This document shows, in pieces, positions 41,690-53,189 of a stretch of DNA of 64,000 bases. The stretch is taken from the NCBI GenBank assembly GCA_963575745.1, contig CAUYUJ010020540.1, positions 1 through 64,000 of the forward strand, in the 5' to 3' direction. The DNA comes from Prorocentrum cordatum. Taxonomy: Eukaryota > Sar > Dinophyceae > Prorocentrales > Prorocentraceae. Within the stretch, counting starts at the first letter, position 1; each line of letters begins with the position of its first letter. The notes under the pieces were generated by a model that was given only the letters and a program-made list of their open reading frames with translations, was not told the DNA's origin and searched no databases. Made by a program: the position numbers and the translations under genes.

Positions 41690-42990
41690 TCTGCAGCTCG
41701 AGTTAAAAAGCACCTTCAGCTTGAATTAAAAATCGGTCGCTCGGGTAGCAGACTTTGTTCAGAGCTCTAGATGCTCCAGCCAAACGCCTCTGATGATTCT
41801 GGATCGGTTTCCGTGCGCACGGGCTCTGCAACTCTGCTACATATCCAGTTAAGTACAGAAGACCGACAGCGCCTGAAAAGAGAACTTAAAGATACCAATA
41901 GTTTTGTGGACCTAGCTCGGGTAGCAGACCGAGTTCTGACCGCTCGATGCAACAGACGGTAGGATCCTATCATGTGCATACAAGCTCTGTGCTTATTCTG
42001 GATTGTGAGTTCAGTGCAGAAAACGGACAGCACTCATCAAAAGGACCTGAAGAATACGAATAGTTGTGCGGACCTAGCTCGAGAAGCAGACCGAGTTCAG
42101 AGCTCTGCGCCGAATGATTATGAATCGGTTTTCTGTAAGTATCAGCTCTGCAGCTGCCCTAAATCTCGAGAGAAGCATAGAAAACCATGAACGGGTGTCG
42201 AGAAGACTCGCAACGTCCGTCGATTCCAGAGTATCAGACCGAGTTCAGACCTCTGAATGCGACAGCTGGACGCGTCTGATGTCTCCGAATCGATTCCAGT
42301 GATTACCAGCCCTGCAGCCCCCTACAGCCGAGTTAAGTGCAGAAAACCGACAGCACATCTCAGGATGACTCGAACAGTACAAATAGTTTCGCGGACTAGT
42401 TTGGGCAGCAGACCGAGTTCCGAGCTCTGGATTCTACAGGCGGACACGCCTGATGTCTTCAAATCGATTCCTATGACTACGAGCACTGTAACTCCCCTAC
42501 AGCCTGGATTAAGTACAGAAACCGACAGCACGTCTCAAAGATCACTCGAACAATACGAATAGTTTCGCGATTTTAGATCGGACACCAGACCGAGTTCATA
42601 GCTCTGGATTCAACAAACGAACGCGGCTGATGATTCTGGAGGTTTCTGTAAGTATCAGCTGTAGCTGTCATATAGCTCGAGTTAAGTACAGAAAACCCAG
42701 AGCGCCTGTCAGATGACTCGAATAATACGAATAGGTTTGAGACCGAGTTCAGACCTCCTGATGGAACAAACAAACGCGCTTGATGATTCTGGATCGATGA
42801 CGTGTGCTTAGATCTGTAGCTGTCCTGTATTTCGAGTTAAGTCCAATATACCGAGAGCGCGTATCAAGATGACTCGAAACGACCGATCCCGCCGGGACGC
42901 TTCTTGGCAGTAAAAGATACCCGATCGAGGCGAGATCAAGATGGCGAGCGGGAATAAGATCGAATATCACGGTAAACTGAGCTCAAACGA
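41690..42990 (+). repeat. Satellite array, block 2
   Basis: GACCGAGTTC-type words recur near 41749, 41920, 42088, 42230, 42409, 42586 and 42745 (steps about 145-180). The block ends with the shared tail (GATCCCGCCGGGACGC, GATCAAGATGGCGAGCGGG, 42888-42965). Confidence 0.9.
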
Positions 42991-43109
42991 AGTGAGGAAT
43001 TTCGAGAACAAAATTTTCAACCGACCAAAAGTCAGCAAAAGGTCCGTCGAGATTTGTCTTGTCAACTAGCTCTCCAGCGCCCTGGAATTACTCTTAAGCT
43101 TCCAGCAAT

Positions 43110-43169
43110 AACTGGGCGCCGGCGGTAAACCGTCAACCTTTCTTACCGCCGGGGGACTCGTAGAGCTCG
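43110..43169 (+). repeat. Foldback hairpin, intact (TAA/TTA form)
   Basis: GGCGGTAA 43121-43128 with TTACCGCC 43143-43150. Confidence 0.9.
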
Positions 43170-44115
43170 TATTGCAGAGAACGAATAGTTTTTCAGCCCA
43201 AGCGATTTCAGACCTCTCGATGCAACAGCCGGACGCCCCCGATGCTTCTGGATTGTCTGATGTACGACCTCTGTAGCTCTCCTACGTGAATCGACAGCAC
43301 CTCTCAAGATCATTCGAACAAAACGAATAGTTTCGCAAACCTAGCTCGAGTATCACCGAGTTCAGACCTCTCAATGACAGGCGGACGCGTCTGATGTCTC
43401 CGAATCGATTCCTGTGATTACCAGCCCTGCAGCCCCCTACAGCCCGAGTTTTGTTCAGAAAACCGACAGCACCTCTCAGGATGCCTCGAACAATACGAAA
43501 AATTCGCGGATCTAGTTCGGGCAGCAGACGGAGTTCCGAGCTCTGGATTCGACAGGCGGACGCGCCTGATGTCTTCAAATCGATTCCTGACCACCAACAC
43601 TGTAGCCCCCCTACAGCCCGAGTTAAGAAAACCGACAGCACCTCTCAAGATGACTCGAACAATACGAATAGTTTCGCGATTCAGGATCGGTCAGCAGACC
43701 GAGTTCAGAGCTCTGGATTCAACAGACAAACGCGAATGATGATTCTGAACCGGTTTCTGTGAGTATCAGCTCTGTAGCTGTCGTATAGTTCGAGTTTAAT
43801 ACAGAAAATCGAGAGCGCCTGTCAAGATGACTCGAATAATACGAGTAGGTTTGCGGACCTAGCTCGGCTAGCAAACCGAGTTCAGACCTCTGGATGCAAC
43901 AGACGAACGCGCCTAATCATTCTCGATAAGGTGCGCTTACCAGCTCTGTAGCGGTTCTCTATCTCGAGTTCAGTCCAATATACCGAGAGAGCGTATTAAG
44001 ATGACTCGAAACGACCGATCCCGCCTGGACGCTTTTTGACAGTAAAAGATACCCGATCAAGCTGAGATCAGGATGTCGAACGGGAATAAGATCGAATATC
44101 ACGGGAAAAATACTA
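43170..44115 (+). repeat. Satellite array, block 3
   Basis: Units near 43350, 43524, 43694 and 43870, then the tail at 44015-44100. Block 2-3-4 tails lie 1.13-1.2 kb apart, so hairpin plus satellite plus tail form a higher-order repeat. Confidence 0.9.
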
Positions 44116-44257
44116 GAGCTCTCACGAATGGTTGAATTACGAGAACAAAATTTTCAACCGACCAAAAGTCAGCAAAAGGTTCGTCGAGATTTTTCTTGCC
44201 AACTAGCTCTCCAGCGCCCCAGAATTACTCTTGACCTTTCAACAACAACTTGCTAAG

Positions 44258-44335
44258 GGAAGCTCTACGAGTTACTGGGCGCCGGCGGTAAACCGTCAAC
44301 CTTTCTTACCGCCGGGGGACTCGTAGAGCTTCCTG
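44258..44335 (+). repeat. Foldback hairpin with perfect outer arms
   Basis: AAGCTCTACGAGT (44260-44272) and ACTCGTAGAGCTT (near 44320-44332) form perfect 13-bp outer arms around the inner stem GGCGGTAA 44284-44291 and TTACCGCC 44306-44313. This is the clearest complete copy. Confidence 0.92.
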
Positions 44336-45315
44336 ACCATATGTAATGCGAATCAATATTGTAGAGAACAAGTAGTTTTTCAGCCCGAGCGGTTTCAGAC
44401 CTGTCGATGCAACAGCCGTTAACGCCCCTGATATCTGGATCGTTTTCTGTGCGTACCAGGTCGTAGCTCTCTACAGCCCGAGTTCAATACAGAAAAGGGA
44501 CAACATCTGCAAAGGTGACTTGAAGAATACGAAAAGTTTTGCGGACCTAGCCCGAGTAGCAAACCCAGTTCAGACATCTGGATGTAACAGACAAACGCGC
44601 ACAATGATTTCGAATCAGTTTATGTGCGTATCAGCTCTGTAGCTGTCCTACAGCTCGAGTTTACGTGCGAAAATCGACAGCACCTCTCAAGATGACTCGA
44701 ACAATACGTATAGTTTCGCGAACATAGCTCGAGTAGGAGACCGAGTTCAGACCTCTGAATGCGAGGGGCGGAGGCGCCTGATGTCTCTGAATCGATTTCT
44801 GTGATTATCAGCCCTGTAGCCCCCCTACAGCCTGAGTTAAGTGCAGAGAACCGACAGCACCTTTCAAGATGACTCGGACAATACACATAGTTTCGCTCTA
44901 GCTCGAGTAGTAAACCGAGTTCAGACCTCTGGATGCGACAGGCGGACGCGAATGGCGCAACGAATCCGAATGGATTCTTCTGATTATCAGCCCTGTAGCC
45001 CCCCCTACAGCCCGTTAAGTGCAGGACACCGACCAGTACAAATAGTTTCGCGAACCTAGCTCGGGCAGCAGACCGAGCTCAGAGCTCTGAATTCAAGAGA
45101 AAAACGCGCCTCATTATTCTGAATCGGTTTCTGTAAATATCAGCTCTGTAGCTGTCCTGTAGCTCGAGTTAAATACAAAAAACCGACAACGCCTGTCGAG
45201 ATGACTCGAAATCGCCGATCCCGCCTGCCTGCTTTTTGGCAGTAAAAGTCACCCGATCGAGCTGAGATCAAGACGGCGAGCGGGAATAAAATCGAAAATG
45301 ATGGGAAAAAGTACT
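44336..45315 (+). repeat. Satellite array, block 4
   Basis: Units near 44559, 44737, 44910 and 45068 and the shared tail at 45215-45300. Confidence 0.9.
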
Positions 45316-45350
45316 AGAGCTCAAACGAATTGTTGAATTTCGAGAACAAA

Positions 45351-45405
45351 ATGGCGCCGGCGGCGAACCGTCAACCTGGTCACCGCCGGGAACCTCGTAG
45401 AGCTC
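45351..45405 (+). repeat. Foldback hairpin, intact (one mismatch)
   Basis: GGCGGCGA 45359-45366 with TCACCGCC 45380-45387. Confidence 0.85.
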
Positions 45406-46040
45406 CGTTCACGCGTGAAAGAGCTCAGAGTCGAAAGAGAGAGCTTCTCACGTCGAAATAAAGTTGGTTCCTCCAAGTGCTTCGGCAGTAAAAGTGCGCC
45501 TAGAGAGCTCATATTAAGACGCGGAGGCTCTAATAACCTTGTACAGGTGCGACAAATCTGGTTTCTCAAAATAAATGGTCGCATATCTTTCAAATATTCG
45601 CAAAACCACCCAAAAGTTGTCACTTTGTCCTTTCTGGTCGGGTCGACCAACTAGCTCCACCCCGCGCCGGAATTCCTCTAGCTCATCGATGCCGAAGAGC
45701 TCTACGAGGTATTTTCAACCGACCAAAAGTCACCAAAAGGTCCGTCGAGATTTTTCTTGCCAACTAGCTCTCCAGCGCGCTGGAATTACTCTTAAGCTTC
45801 CAGCAACTTGCTAAGGGAGGCTCTACGAGGTGCTTGCTAAGAGAAGCTCTACGATTGTCTCTCAAGGTCGGGTCGGCCAACTAGCCCCACCCTGCGCCCG
45901 AATTCCTCCTAGCTCATCTTGGCGAGAAGCTCTACGAGATAGAGATACTAGCCGCACCCCGCGCCCGAATTCCTCTAGCTCATCCATGCCGAGAGCTCTA
46001 CGAGGTACTAGCTCATCGATGCCGAAGAGCTCTACGAGGT
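45406..46040 (+). repeat. Cluster of foldback outer arms and spacer
   Basis: AGCTCTACGAG occurs at about 45700, 45820, 45846, 45930, 45996 and 46029, with CTAGCTCATCGATGCCGAAG repeated (45679 and 46012). It looks like tandem partial copies of the left arm. GAGCTCATATTAAGACGC occurs at 45505-45522. No gene. Confidence 0.75.
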
Positions 46041-46072
46041 ACTGGCACCGGCGGTGAACCGTCAACCTGGTC
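46041..46072 (+). repeat. Hairpin target, left half, at LINE C cluster 3' end
   Basis: ACTGGCACCGGCGGTGAACC then GTCAACCTGGTC. The right half CTGGTCACCGCCGGGAACC is at 54772-54790. Confidence 0.88.
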
Positions 46073-47460
46073 TTTTGCGGTCTTTTGCGGACGGTCGATT
46101 CGAGCCTCCACGGAGGCAGACCGAAACACAAAGCAACTCAGAACAGAGCCTGAGAGCAAAACGCTGAGCGTACCAACAGCGAAGCTGTACAGCAATGCCC
46201 AAGAGCGTATATCACACTAAGAAACAACTAAAATGGAATGAATAGTAAAGCAATGCGAGACCATGCAGTAACCACATACAGCGATTACCGTCTCAGCACC
46301 ACTGAGAAAAGAAGCGGTGAGAGACCATACAGTAACCACTGGTTTATACAGCGATTACCGTCTCAACACCACTGAGACAAACACGAAACTAAGAGAACTA
46401 AAATAGCAAGTGCGCTTCAAAGCAATGCGAGACCATGCAGTAACCACATATAGCGATTACCGTCTCAGCACCACTGAAAATAAAAGCAGTGAGAGACCAT
46501 ACAGTAACCACTGGTGTATACAGCGATTACCATCTCAACACCACTGAGACAAACACAAAACTAACAACTAAAATGACGAGTACACTTCAAAGTAATGCGA
46601 GACCATGCAGTAACCACATATAGCGATTACCGTCTCAGCACCACTGAAAGACCATGCACGTGAAACACAACGAATTTGCGGTCGACTGTGCACAGAGTCA
46701 GGCAAGACACCCACCACTCTTTGAGCGGGAGTGGGCAAATGCAAAACTCTTATTCCGAACAAAGTGAAGATCACGCGGAGCTCTTATACCAACATGCGCG
46801 CATGTCCGACACACACACACAGCATGGCAAGAGTCAACGCGAACACAAAGTCCGAAATATGTCGTAACAACACGCGGTAAGACAAGAGTCGTATGCTCAC
46901 GTCAAATATGTGATAACTGAATGTCTGAGAACGCACTCAAGAAGTAACTCTCGGATAACTGAATGTCTGATAACGCACTTAGTATCTTGAATCACCTGCA
47001 TAACTGAATGTCTGATAACGCACTCAAGTATCTTGAATTCTGATCGATACGATTCAAAGAAAGAATGAAAACAGGCACGCCGATACAATGCAGAGAACCT
47101 CAATCTCAAGATACTCCAATGTCACAGAACTGTCAAAGTACCTCAATGTCAAAGAATACACACGTGTGCAAGAACAATAATGGAGAAAGCGCAAGCAGGC
47201 ATGACAAACAAGCACAAAGCGACGACAGCGGCCTATGCGTTGAAGTCAGTCCCACTTCTGATGCCAAACAGAGCTGGCCTCCAGCACCTATCGTCTGTAG
47301 GCCCAAGGAGAGAAGGTCGGCGCAGCCGACGAAGTACCCGAATTTATTGCACGGCCCGCCCGCGCGCACACGGCCGCCCAGGGGGCAGCCTGAGGAGACA
47401 GGCTTGAGGAAGCCCCCGACGGGCTAGGCCACCGCTGAGATCCCCGAGGAGGGACAGCAG
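46073..47460 (-). mobile_element. Short LINE-related unit 1 (non-autonomous or truncated)
   Basis: Shares the LINE 3' end style (TTTTGCGGTCTTTTGCGG) and CAGCGAAGCTG hairpin words. Three sub-repeats of about 170 bases start GCGAGACCATGCAGTAACC near 46255, 46427 and 46596. The part 46567-47460 is almost identical to 47816-48718. No ORF above background. Confidence 0.75.
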
Positions 47461-47470
47461 CAACCTGGTC

Positions 47471-48718
47471 TTTTGCGTCTTTTGCGAAGGCCGGTTCGAG
47501 CTCCCATGGGAGCAGGCCTAAACACAAAGAACCTAAACAGCGAAGCTGTACAGGAAGACAGCGAAGCTGCGAAGATTGAAGCAGAGGTGCATCAAACAGC
47601 GGAGCTGTACAGATATGCACAAGACTGCCAATACACGAGAATACAACTAAAATATAAAGAGGGAGTAAAAGCAATGCGAGACCATGCAGTAACCACATAT
47701 AGCGATTACCGTCTCAGCACCACTGAGAATAGAAGCAGTGAGAGACCATACAGTAACCACTGGTTTATACAGCGATTACCGTCTCAACACCACTGAGACA
47801 AACACAAAACTAACAACTAAAATGACGAGTACACTTCAAAGTAATGCGAGACCATGCAGTAACCACATATAGCGATTACCGTCTCAGCACCACTGAAAGA
47901 CCATGCACGTGAAACGCAACGAATTTGCGGTCGACTGTGCACAGAGTCAGGCAAGACACCCACCACTCTTTGAGCGGGAGTGGGCAAATGCAAAACTCTT
48001 ATTCCGAACAAAGTGAGGATCACGCGGAGCTCTTCTACCAACATGCGCGCATGTCCGAAACACACACACACACAGCATGGCAAGAGTCAACGCAAACACA
48101 AAGTCCGAAATATGTCGTAGCAACCCGCGGTAAGACAAGAGTCGTATGCCCACGTGAAATGTGTGATAACTGAATGTCTGATAACGCACTCAAGAAGTAA
48201 CTCTCGGATAACTGAATGTATGATGACGCACTCAGTCTCTTGAATCACCTGCATAACTGAGTGTCTGATAACGCACTCAAGTATATTGAATTCTGATCGA
48301 TACGATTCAAAGAAAGAAAGACTGAAAACAGGAACGCCGATACAATGCAGAGAACCTCAATCTCAAGATACTCCAATGTCACAGAACTGTCAAAGTACCT
48401 CAATGTCAAAGAATACACACGTGTGCAAGAGCAATAATGGAGAAAGCGCAAGCAGGCAGTACAAACAAGTACAAAGCGACGACAGCGGCCTATGCGTTGA
48501 AGTCAGTCCCACTTCTGATGCCAAACAAAGCTGGCCTCCAGCACCTATCATCTGTAGGCCCAAGGAGAGAAGGTCGTCGCAGCCGACGAAGTACCCGAAT
48601 TGATTGCAGGGCCCGCCCGCGCGCACACGGCCGCCCAGGGGGCAGCCTGAGGAGACAGGCTTGAGGAAGCCCCCGGCGGGCCAGGCCACCGCTGAGATCC
48701 CCGAGGAGGGACAGCAGC
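47471..48718 (-). mobile_element. Short LINE-related unit 2
   Basis: Near copy of unit 1, ending at the same place (GGACAGCAG before CAACCTGGTC), with only two of the 170-base sub-repeats (near 47675 and 47846). The shared ends suggest either a defined short element or a segmental duplication. Confidence 0.75.
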
Positions 48719-48773
48719 AACCTGGTCTGCGAGTTCTGCGCTGGCCGGTTCGAGCTCCCTAAAAAGCAGGCCA

Positions 48774-51332
48774 CTACACAGAGAACCTAAACAGCGAAGC
48801 TGTACAAGGGCAGCGAAGCTGATAGACTAAAGCGGGAAGATTATGCAGCGAAGCTGTAAAAGAAATGTGCCATCCACATATATGTGTGCACAAATCAACA
48901 ACTCCCGACAATAAATTCTGAGATGCAGCAAGTTCCGCCTGGGTGATTGCACAATGGGAAGGGAGCATAAACGCCCGCTTGGCTACACCGAGCTGCCAAC
49001 GATTAGAGGGGAGGCCAGGGGGGAGGGAGGAAGAAGGCAAATTAGAAGAGATAAAAATGTCAATCACCCAGCCACAAGATGTGCCTAACTCACATCTGCC
49101 ACCATCAAAAGAGCCTCTCACCGCGTGTACACTATGTTGATTCGAACGAATAGAAGAAAGTGTATTGAGGTCCCACCGCACATCTGAAGCAGTCTGCCCT
49201 TCTCTGGCCACATGCGTCTCATGGTCCGCCTCAGCGTTCCCCTCCCAATAAACCCATTTCCAAATATCACGGCCCGCTTCAGGACTATAGATCTGGAACT
49301 GCTTACACACGGCGTACAATTTATTGTGCATATCGGCGATGGTTTTACTATATATCTCATTCATACATCTGTTTTTACCCGTCAGCCAACGTGTTATACA
49401 CTGACTATCTCCCCTCATCTCTAGAGCCAGCCACCCAGGGTTCATCCTCCAGTTGGTTTCGCCCTGGAAAAGCGCAACTAACCGTTTAGCACGACGTTCA
49501 TTTTCACGTTGCAGTTCGGCCTCTGTTTTAGTTTCCTCCTCCTCCTTCCAATGGGTACCCGAAGTAGCATCTTTTATCAGGCAGAATTCCAATATCTTGG
49601 AGAGATCAAGCTTCTGCAGCGTGTCCACTAAGAAGATCTGCCAACCTAGCTCCGTCCAACACATACTCTGATCCCAATGAGGCCCCTGAGAGACTTCGAA
49701 CACCGTAAACCAAGGCTGGAGACTCTGCGTAACTTCGCGCGAACGCCGACGAGAAAACCCACGACCACGGGCGCCAAAAGCAAGAACCATGGCATCACGA
49801 TGATCAGTGTACTCCCCTGACGCATGCATCATACACAGCGCGCTCTGCATAGACGGTGTGGCCCAAACCTTCGCGAAATCCACGCGTACACGTTTACGAG
49901 GTGGATCCGAAGCCGGCTGCGAAACAGGCTGGGGCGGGTCTTCACGACGCGGGCAAACGTTACGACGCATATCTGTGATTTGCTGGCGACGGTTGCGCAC
50001 AGGAGCAGGGGTAGGAGGCACAGGTGAGCCACGCAGAACATGAGGCAACTCAGGTTCACGCGATAGAATCCCTTGGCTGAGATCGTCACAAGCAGGCTGA
50101 GCAAGATGACCAAAAGCCGTACACACAACATGTTTAGCGAACAACCACTGCCGATATAAAGTAAGCTGCACAAGTGAAGGCCTGGAAGAGTTGAGCATCA
50201 ACATGCGTGCGTGCCTGATCCGTGAACTCCAATATGCAGGCCACGTCTCATTCACCCTCTTACGACGACGACACATAGCCGAGAGAAACTTCCCTTCCTC
50301 CACGTGAATCAACGTCAAACTATTCGCATCACAAGTGGTGCCCTCGACGCCGTAAAGGAAGCAAGAGCGAACGCGTGCATCATACCGCGCAAGCTTGCGG
50401 CCCATTGGAATAACAGCACTAGTGTAGAAATTCGCATCAATCCAAAAGCTCTGGCGTGCTTTCTTCAGTCGGTGAAGTATATCTGCATGATCTGAGAACT
50501 CTACGTCCAACAAGGTGCCCAAAATTGTCTGAGTAACCTGCGGAATGGTATAAGAGATCGGCTGAGAGAAGCGCGTGCCTTCCTGTGGTCTGACGACCTC
50601 ACCGCGAGCCGAGCCCGTGGGATTGGAAGACTTCTCACCATAGCCGAGGCCGCCAAGAACAGAAACTTCATTTTTTGTTATTGGCGCCCCGCTCAAGCCC
50701 ACAGCACCGACACCGGGCTGGAAACACGGCTCCCCATGGGCGGCCGCCCCGCCGAAGCTCGAAGCCCCGACGCCCGGAAGCAAGCTAGAAGGCACCGAAA
50801 TCTGAAGTGCACGAGGCGGTCCAGAGCAACCACAAGCAAGGTATTCTAAAGAGCTGTCCTTCCACCTGAAGCCGTGTCGGTGAATTGCAGTAGTCAGATC
50901 CGTGAGCATGGCCAGCATATCCTCCCGACACGAAGCCACTAAGATAACACTGTCAGCCCACAGCCAATGATTGACGAGCAACCCGGACGATTCAATAGAA
51001 AGCTGGATACCATAGCCGCGATCTCGCCACCGTGAAACGACAGGCGCCAGAATGCATAACGATTTAGCCACCCATAAAGCTGGAGCCTCCATGGAGCCTG
51101 CACGAATGCAGGTGTCCCACTGAATGCCCTCAACAGTGCACTGCTGGAATGAAAGCTCTGCAACATTGTGCGCGTACCCCTCAAAGATCGCATACACCAG
51201 AGAAGAGTCCACTTCCAACTCAAGCAGAGATTCAACAGCCGACCGAACTGTGAGATAATCAAAAGCCTGCTTGATATCACAATTGACGATGTGACAATCC
51301 TCCCTCCTTCCACAAGACAGCGTGACGAGCAA
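48774..51332 (-). pseudogene. LINE C ORF2, RT core to permuted RNase H
   Basis: 852 codons. RT motif A is CDIKQAFDYL (residue 18-27), motif B CIRAGSMEAP, and motif C WLWADSVIL, where the Ser codon (50949-50951) replaces the second Asp. Downstream is a thumb/connection region (FLYGVEGTTCDANSL, RRRKRVNETW). The RNase H-like domain is at the C-terminus: GDS Asp 49407-49409, AEAD Asp 49224-49226, FDGG Asp 49104-49106, AEL Glu 48933-48935, in this permuted order. The open frame starts by frameshift from 52812-51277 near 51300. Confidence 0.85.
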
Positions 51333-52812
51333 GATGCTTCAAAGGTGCGGTAACCTCATAACACTTATGACCCACAACAAAACCATACAGTTGACAACCC
51401 CTCGGCGCAACCGTCTTGATGTGAGCTTCGAGCAAGATGGTGAGACAACAACTGAACCAATTCCCAAAAACCGACAGCATAGCCAGAGCACGAGTCTCAT
51501 CAAAGCTACGCGCCTTCGGTCCTTTCAACATGAAACTGACAAGGATGCGCCTCCATGAAGGCGGTGAAACAATCTGCCTCCCATATAATCTCTGAAAGCA
51601 GACAAGAACGTGGCGAAGAGCTTCCCACGGTAAGGCCTTGAGCACAGAAGCTGAGATGCCATCAAGACCTGTAGCCTTCCCCTCCCGCAAACGTGCACGA
51701 GCTCGCAGAAGAAGACCCATATCGATCGGACAAGCGCAACCAGCATGTTGCGACATTTGCTTGCATTTATCTCGGAGCTCCTCAAGACAAGAATTGGCAT
51801 CATGTCGATGGGCTTCGCTCGAATACCGAAGTAGACCATGTTGCCTAAGAGCCTCCTCCCACCTACTGACATTATGTGTCAATTCCCCCTCAACCATCAT
51901 CTGCGTGGCTTTCGGCTTACGTCGAACCCCCTCCCTCTGACGATACATCAACCGGGCACGCTCGATATCCCGACGGACCCTCCTCCACCTCTTCAGGCTA
52001 TTTTTGTACACCCCCTCCTCCACCTCCTCCCGCTTGTACTGCTTCCTAATCTTGTAGTGCTCCTCCTTAATCCTCAGCTGGTCCTCAGAAAGCCTCGGGA
52101 ACCCAGAAGATTGATCACCTGCATGGCGGGAGAGATCCAGAGTCTCGAGGGCGCCCTCAGTGATGGCCTGACCTATGAGCTCTATGGGGTTGGCCTCAAG
52201 ATCCTCGGAGAGCGCCGCGAAGCGGTTGTACTGGCTCGCGGAGCGCTCCAAGCAAGCCATTTGGCGTACCTCCGAACCTGCCTGCAATTTCCACCGAGCA
52301 AGTGAGGGACGAGAACGAGGACGCGACTTAGCCTGATGTTCTGGGAGTCGCAGCTGCAGCAACTTATGATCACTGAATGTCATCTCACGCGCACGCGTAC
52401 GTTCAAGAGTAGGCGACAACACCCATGTGCAAGAGACCTCTGGAACCTGCCAATCTATCGGGATAGCGAAGTAGTCATATACATGCTCATACTCACGTGT
52501 GCAAAGTGTCCAAGTAGGTGTGCGCGTACCGTAGGTGTTCGCAAGACGGAGCTTCAGGGCACCCATGGTTTTCAAGAGAGCCTGGCAATACATCTCCCTC
52601 ATCTGGTCACGCATGGCGTCCGCACTCCCCTCCTTGGCCTTACGCTTCCTAGACTTAGCTTTAGGTCCCTCTACCGCCTCCCCCGTCACGAGTATCCTAG
52701 CAACAGTCTGATTGGGATAGACCTCAACATTGGCATCGACTTGCCAGACAAGATCGCGAATGGAGTACTTCTTTTTAGCAGCAAGAACTTTAGACGTCAG
52801 ATCTGACAGCAC
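51277..52812 (-). pseudogene. LINE C ORF2, endonuclease end and RT N-terminal part
   Basis: 511 codons in the frame of the endonuclease block, joined to it through a TAG at 52822-52824. It starts with the endonuclease C-terminal motifs (TPTWTLCTREYEHVYDYF, then TFSDHKLLQLRLP). Further on come a basic linker and RT motif 0 (GKATGLDGISASVLKALPW), then RILVSFMLKGPK and YGFVVGHKCYEVTAPLKHLA, which lie directly before motif A in LINE A. The frame is lost after HAVLWKEGG. Confidence 0.82.
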
Positions 52813-52821
52813 GCTGGTGTA

Positions 52822-53189
52822 CTAGGCGAAACTCTCATAGTGGCCTTCTGAAGATCCCCTAGGCTCACCATTTGTCCCCTTGCACGTTTCACGATGTGGA
52901 AGGTAAGCTGAGACGAATATAAGATGGCGGAATACAATCGCAACCCAACGACCGCCAGAGATGCAGTCTAAGATGAGGTGCTTCCAAGATCCCCGAAACA
53001 AGATTGCAGCCCGTCTGCACTCAGAGTAACGGAAGACCCATCCCATGTCCTCAACTTCAACATCATTCAAATGCTGGCATTCCTGAAGAGCGACAAGAGA
53101 GAGATCGAGATCAGCAACATGGCGCATGCACTCGGAGGTGCGTGTCCCCAACCTCAGTGTATTCCAACCTCCGCACAAGGCTGGGCACC
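52822..53189 (-). pseudogene. LINE C ORF2, AP-like endonuclease N-terminal part
   Basis: Contains GGWNTLRLG (the metal-binding Asn), DLSLVALQECQHL (the catalytic Glu of the endonuclease/exonuclease/phosphatase fold) and FVSAYLPHRETCKG. It nicks target DNA to prime reverse transcription. No ATG precedes it; its frame is open only from a TGA at about 53188 and overlaps the end of ORF1 by about 35 bases in the -1 frame, so expression by -1 shifting or re-initiation is possible. Ends at a TAG in frame. Confidence 0.8.

Noticed and set aside
53154-53189. Programmed -1 frameshift heptamer at the ORF1/ORF2 overlap of LINE C
   Set aside because: No X XXY YYZ heptamer in the ORF1 frame was found; only the overlap itself is reported.
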